DNA of 64,000 nucleotides from Pelomyxa schiedti (taxonomy: Eukaryota; Evosea; Pelobiontida; Pelomyxidae): positions 1-64,000 of the forward strand of contig JAHLWZ010000806.1 in assembly GCA_020536535.1 (NCBI GenBank). The letters run 5' to 3'. Both the position numbers and the translations under genes were made by a program. This document shows, one piece after another, positions 62,150-64,000 of this stretch. Within the stretch, counting starts at the first letter, position 1; every line of letters starts with the position of its first letter. The notes beneath the pieces were generated by a model, which did no database searches, was not told where the DNA came from, and saw nothing but the letters and a program-made list of their open reading frames with translations.

Positions 62150-64000
62150 TCAGCCCCTCGTGATACTGTTACCTGTGTTTGTTTGGTCAGGTGTGTTTAG
62201 TTTGCCAACACAGTATACCTTGGGAATTTTTTCGCGGTGTTTGTAGAGTTGCGCGGAAGCAGCGATTGTATACTTCAAGTGATCATCGTTGTACATGTTT
62301 CTCGGCACGGCAAATCGGACTAGGTTGAGAATACCCTGGCGCTGAACTGGTGTCTTTTGGTCCCTATTGCATTACATATTAAGAACATCTTTGAATCCCC
62401 CAAGCCCGTAAGGTACCATTCGAAGGCAAAAGGTCCTAATTCACAAACCCTTATCCCGTAGAGTCTAATCATCTCGATAACGAATCTGAAAACACTTTAA
62501 AAAACGTAGGGAGAAGAAGGAAAGCGTACCCCACACCGCCGAAGTCGTCAATCTTCATTGGAGTACCCTCAAAAAACTCCGTCATGTCCAAGTAGACTGC
62601 ATGTCCACCAGGAGGTAAGACAACACCCTGGACACCAGCAGCCACAAGGCCCTCAGCTAAATATCTCACTTGAAGAACACGTCGGCGAAGGTAGTTGAGT
62701 TTGACAACCTGGTATAGCCCCTCTGCCATGGCCATAATATCTCTCCCACTAAGGCCTCCGGTGCTTGGAGGTTGTTAGATTATGTACCTTTAGTGAGGGT
62801 GATAATACCAAGGGTTTCCATAGGTTAAAATCTGTTTCTCCTTCAAAACGAGCCCCACGTCACGATCTGGTTTGGAAAATTGCTTATGGAATAAACCCTT
62901 GTTCCTGAAGCACATTAGCCCTCCTATGTTGCATAGTGCATCCTTCTTTGCACTCATGAGGAAGCAGTCACAGTACGAGAACATTTCCTTCACAATCTCC
63001 TGTATGCTTTTACTGGAATAACCTTCTTCAAACTCCCGGATTAAGAAAGCATTCTCAGCAAATCTGGCCGCATCAAACACCACAGGGATGTTGAAAGAAT
63101 GCGCTATTCGTGCAGTTTCCCGAATATTTTGCATGGAAACAGGTTGCCCTGCAGCTGTGTTGTTTGTAACTGTAAGAAGAACGGCAGGGACGTGGTCCGC
63201 TCCCTCCCGGGTAATCAGTGCTGCTAATTCCTCAGTGTCAATGTTGCCCTTGAAGGGATTTCGTGTTGAACATTCTTCCACCTACAACACGAAAATGAGT
63301 TGCACCCCCCAATGAAGAAATCGCTTTACTGGGAAGGGTGTGTGAAGATGCTTTGCAAATAGATTGACTGGCCGGAATGAGTTTGTGTGAGCTTGCGCTT
63401 CAGTAGTATCAAAAAAACTAAGGAGAATAAGCTGGTGCTCCAACAAACCATATTTTTATACCCATTAGACGGGATGATGTAAGGTAAAGGACGGGCATCC
63501 TGTTTCCAAAGTTGCCTTACCACAGAGAAGAATAAGTTTTCAGCACAGCGTCCCTGAGGAACTAGGAAAAGATTGGGGTGCTTCATTCGGAAATTAGAAA
63601 ATAGTGATGAAGGAATATTCTTTCCCACCTCCAGGGCGTATTTTCCTTCATTGGCAAAAGTGTTGTCTGGGATAACAGGAACCACCAAAGATGACCTTGA
63701 CGGGTCACATATCATATTATTGATTACTGGCTGTGGGTTGTCACCACCTTCAAATATATCTCTCACGGACTACCGCAGGTTAGTTGGAAGAGATGAACGT
63801 TACCAACGTACTTGCTTTAAAGCGGTGTACCCGTAGTTCCCGGCATATGCACCATCACCACGAACAAGGGCAGACCATTGGAAGTCAGTCATGGCAGAAG
63901 TGCCCTGAGTTAAAGATCAGAACCGTGAAATTTGGAGAAGAACCCACCGAATCCGAGAGATAATCCACAACAAGCATTGACGCCTAGTAGAGGCATGAAA
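62150..64000 (-). CDS. tnaA: tryptophanase-type beta-eliminating lyase (5' part beyond window)
   Basis: The gene runs off the right edge; about the first quarter or less is missing. Marks of the tryptophanase/tyrosine phenol-lyase family include LVVDYLSDS, GTSAMTDFQWSALV, GDGAYAGNYGYTALK, LFLVPQGRCAE, VTNNTAAGQPVSMQNI, VVFDAARFAENAF, the PLP lysine in MSAKKDALCNIGG, YGGLSGRDIMAMAEGLYQ and LPPGGHAVYLDM. The enzyme splits tryptophan to indole, pyruvate and ammonia (or tyrosine to phenol). Short introns interrupt the coding sequence, so it is a nuclear gene, not bacterial contamination. Tryptophanase occurs in bacteria and a few anaerobic or amoeboid protists. The C-terminus (near KLNTPDQTNTGNS, stop at 62150-62152) is less certain. 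Confidence 0.87.

Noticed and set aside
62150-64000. Bacterial contamination as the source of tryptophanase
   Set aside because: The coding sequence is split by short GT-AG introns like those of neighbouring nuclear genes.

Overview
This window is nuclear DNA from a eukaryote, most likely a microbial one. Genes sit on both strands about 2 kb apart. Most are cut by many short GT-AG introns, often about 40-50 nt with T-rich 3' ends. TAA, TAG and TGA all end confident genes, so the genetic code looks standard. Tryptophanase, a TmcB-type multi-pass adenylyl cyclase, DUF4291 and costars-like proteins together would fit an amoebozoan-like protist, perhaps an anaerobic archamoeba such as Pelomyxa or Mastigamoeba. 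That placement is inference from gene content; no rRNA is present to confirm it. I saw no rRNA, tRNA or CRISPR array.

Layout. 0-3.4 kb: the 3' part of a non-LTR retrotransposon (reverse transcriptase, an in-frame TGA, then a CCHC knuckle), followed by a fold-back element with exact 16-bp terminal inverted repeats. 3.7-17.2 kb: an HMG-box protein, a sirtuin with an N-terminal UBP zinc finger, the spliceosomal helicase Prp22/DHX8, a calponin-homology coiled-coil protein, a second coiled-coil ORF and a DUF4291 protein. 17.3-33 kb: a receptor-like cyclic-nucleotide phosphodiesterase, a YEATS protein whose tail resembles CRIPT, an XPR1-like phosphate exporter, a small membrane protein and a very large receptor-type adenylyl cyclase. 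33-44 kb: a putative MFS transporter, a diaminopimelate-decarboxylase-like enzyme, a RING/TRAF/pentapeptide/triple-SPRY protein and an NMNAT fused to a CHK-type kinase. 44-56.5 kb: MIF, an SRA-domain protein, a costars-like protein, a double-ZZ acetyltransferase, a three-repeat beta-trefoil protein, a short intronless clathrin heavy chain and a metallophosphoesterase with a lectin-like tail. 56.5-64 kb: an unrecognised spliced gene region, a decayed DNA transposon and the 3' part of a tryptophanase that runs off the right edge.

Functional themes. cAMP signalling is represented by a membrane cyclase and a membrane phosphodiesterase only about 5 kb apart. NAD metabolism appears as a synthesising NMNAT fusion and a consuming sirtuin. 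Chromatin and RNA factors include HMG, YEATS, SRA, sirtuin and Prp22. The most striking feature is the number of unusual domain fusions (NMNAT-CHK kinase, RING-TRAF-pentapeptide-SPRY, ZZ-ZZ-GNAT, YEATS-CRIPT-like, metallophosphoesterase-trefoil). All exon models were built by eye; gene ends are firmer than internal junctions.
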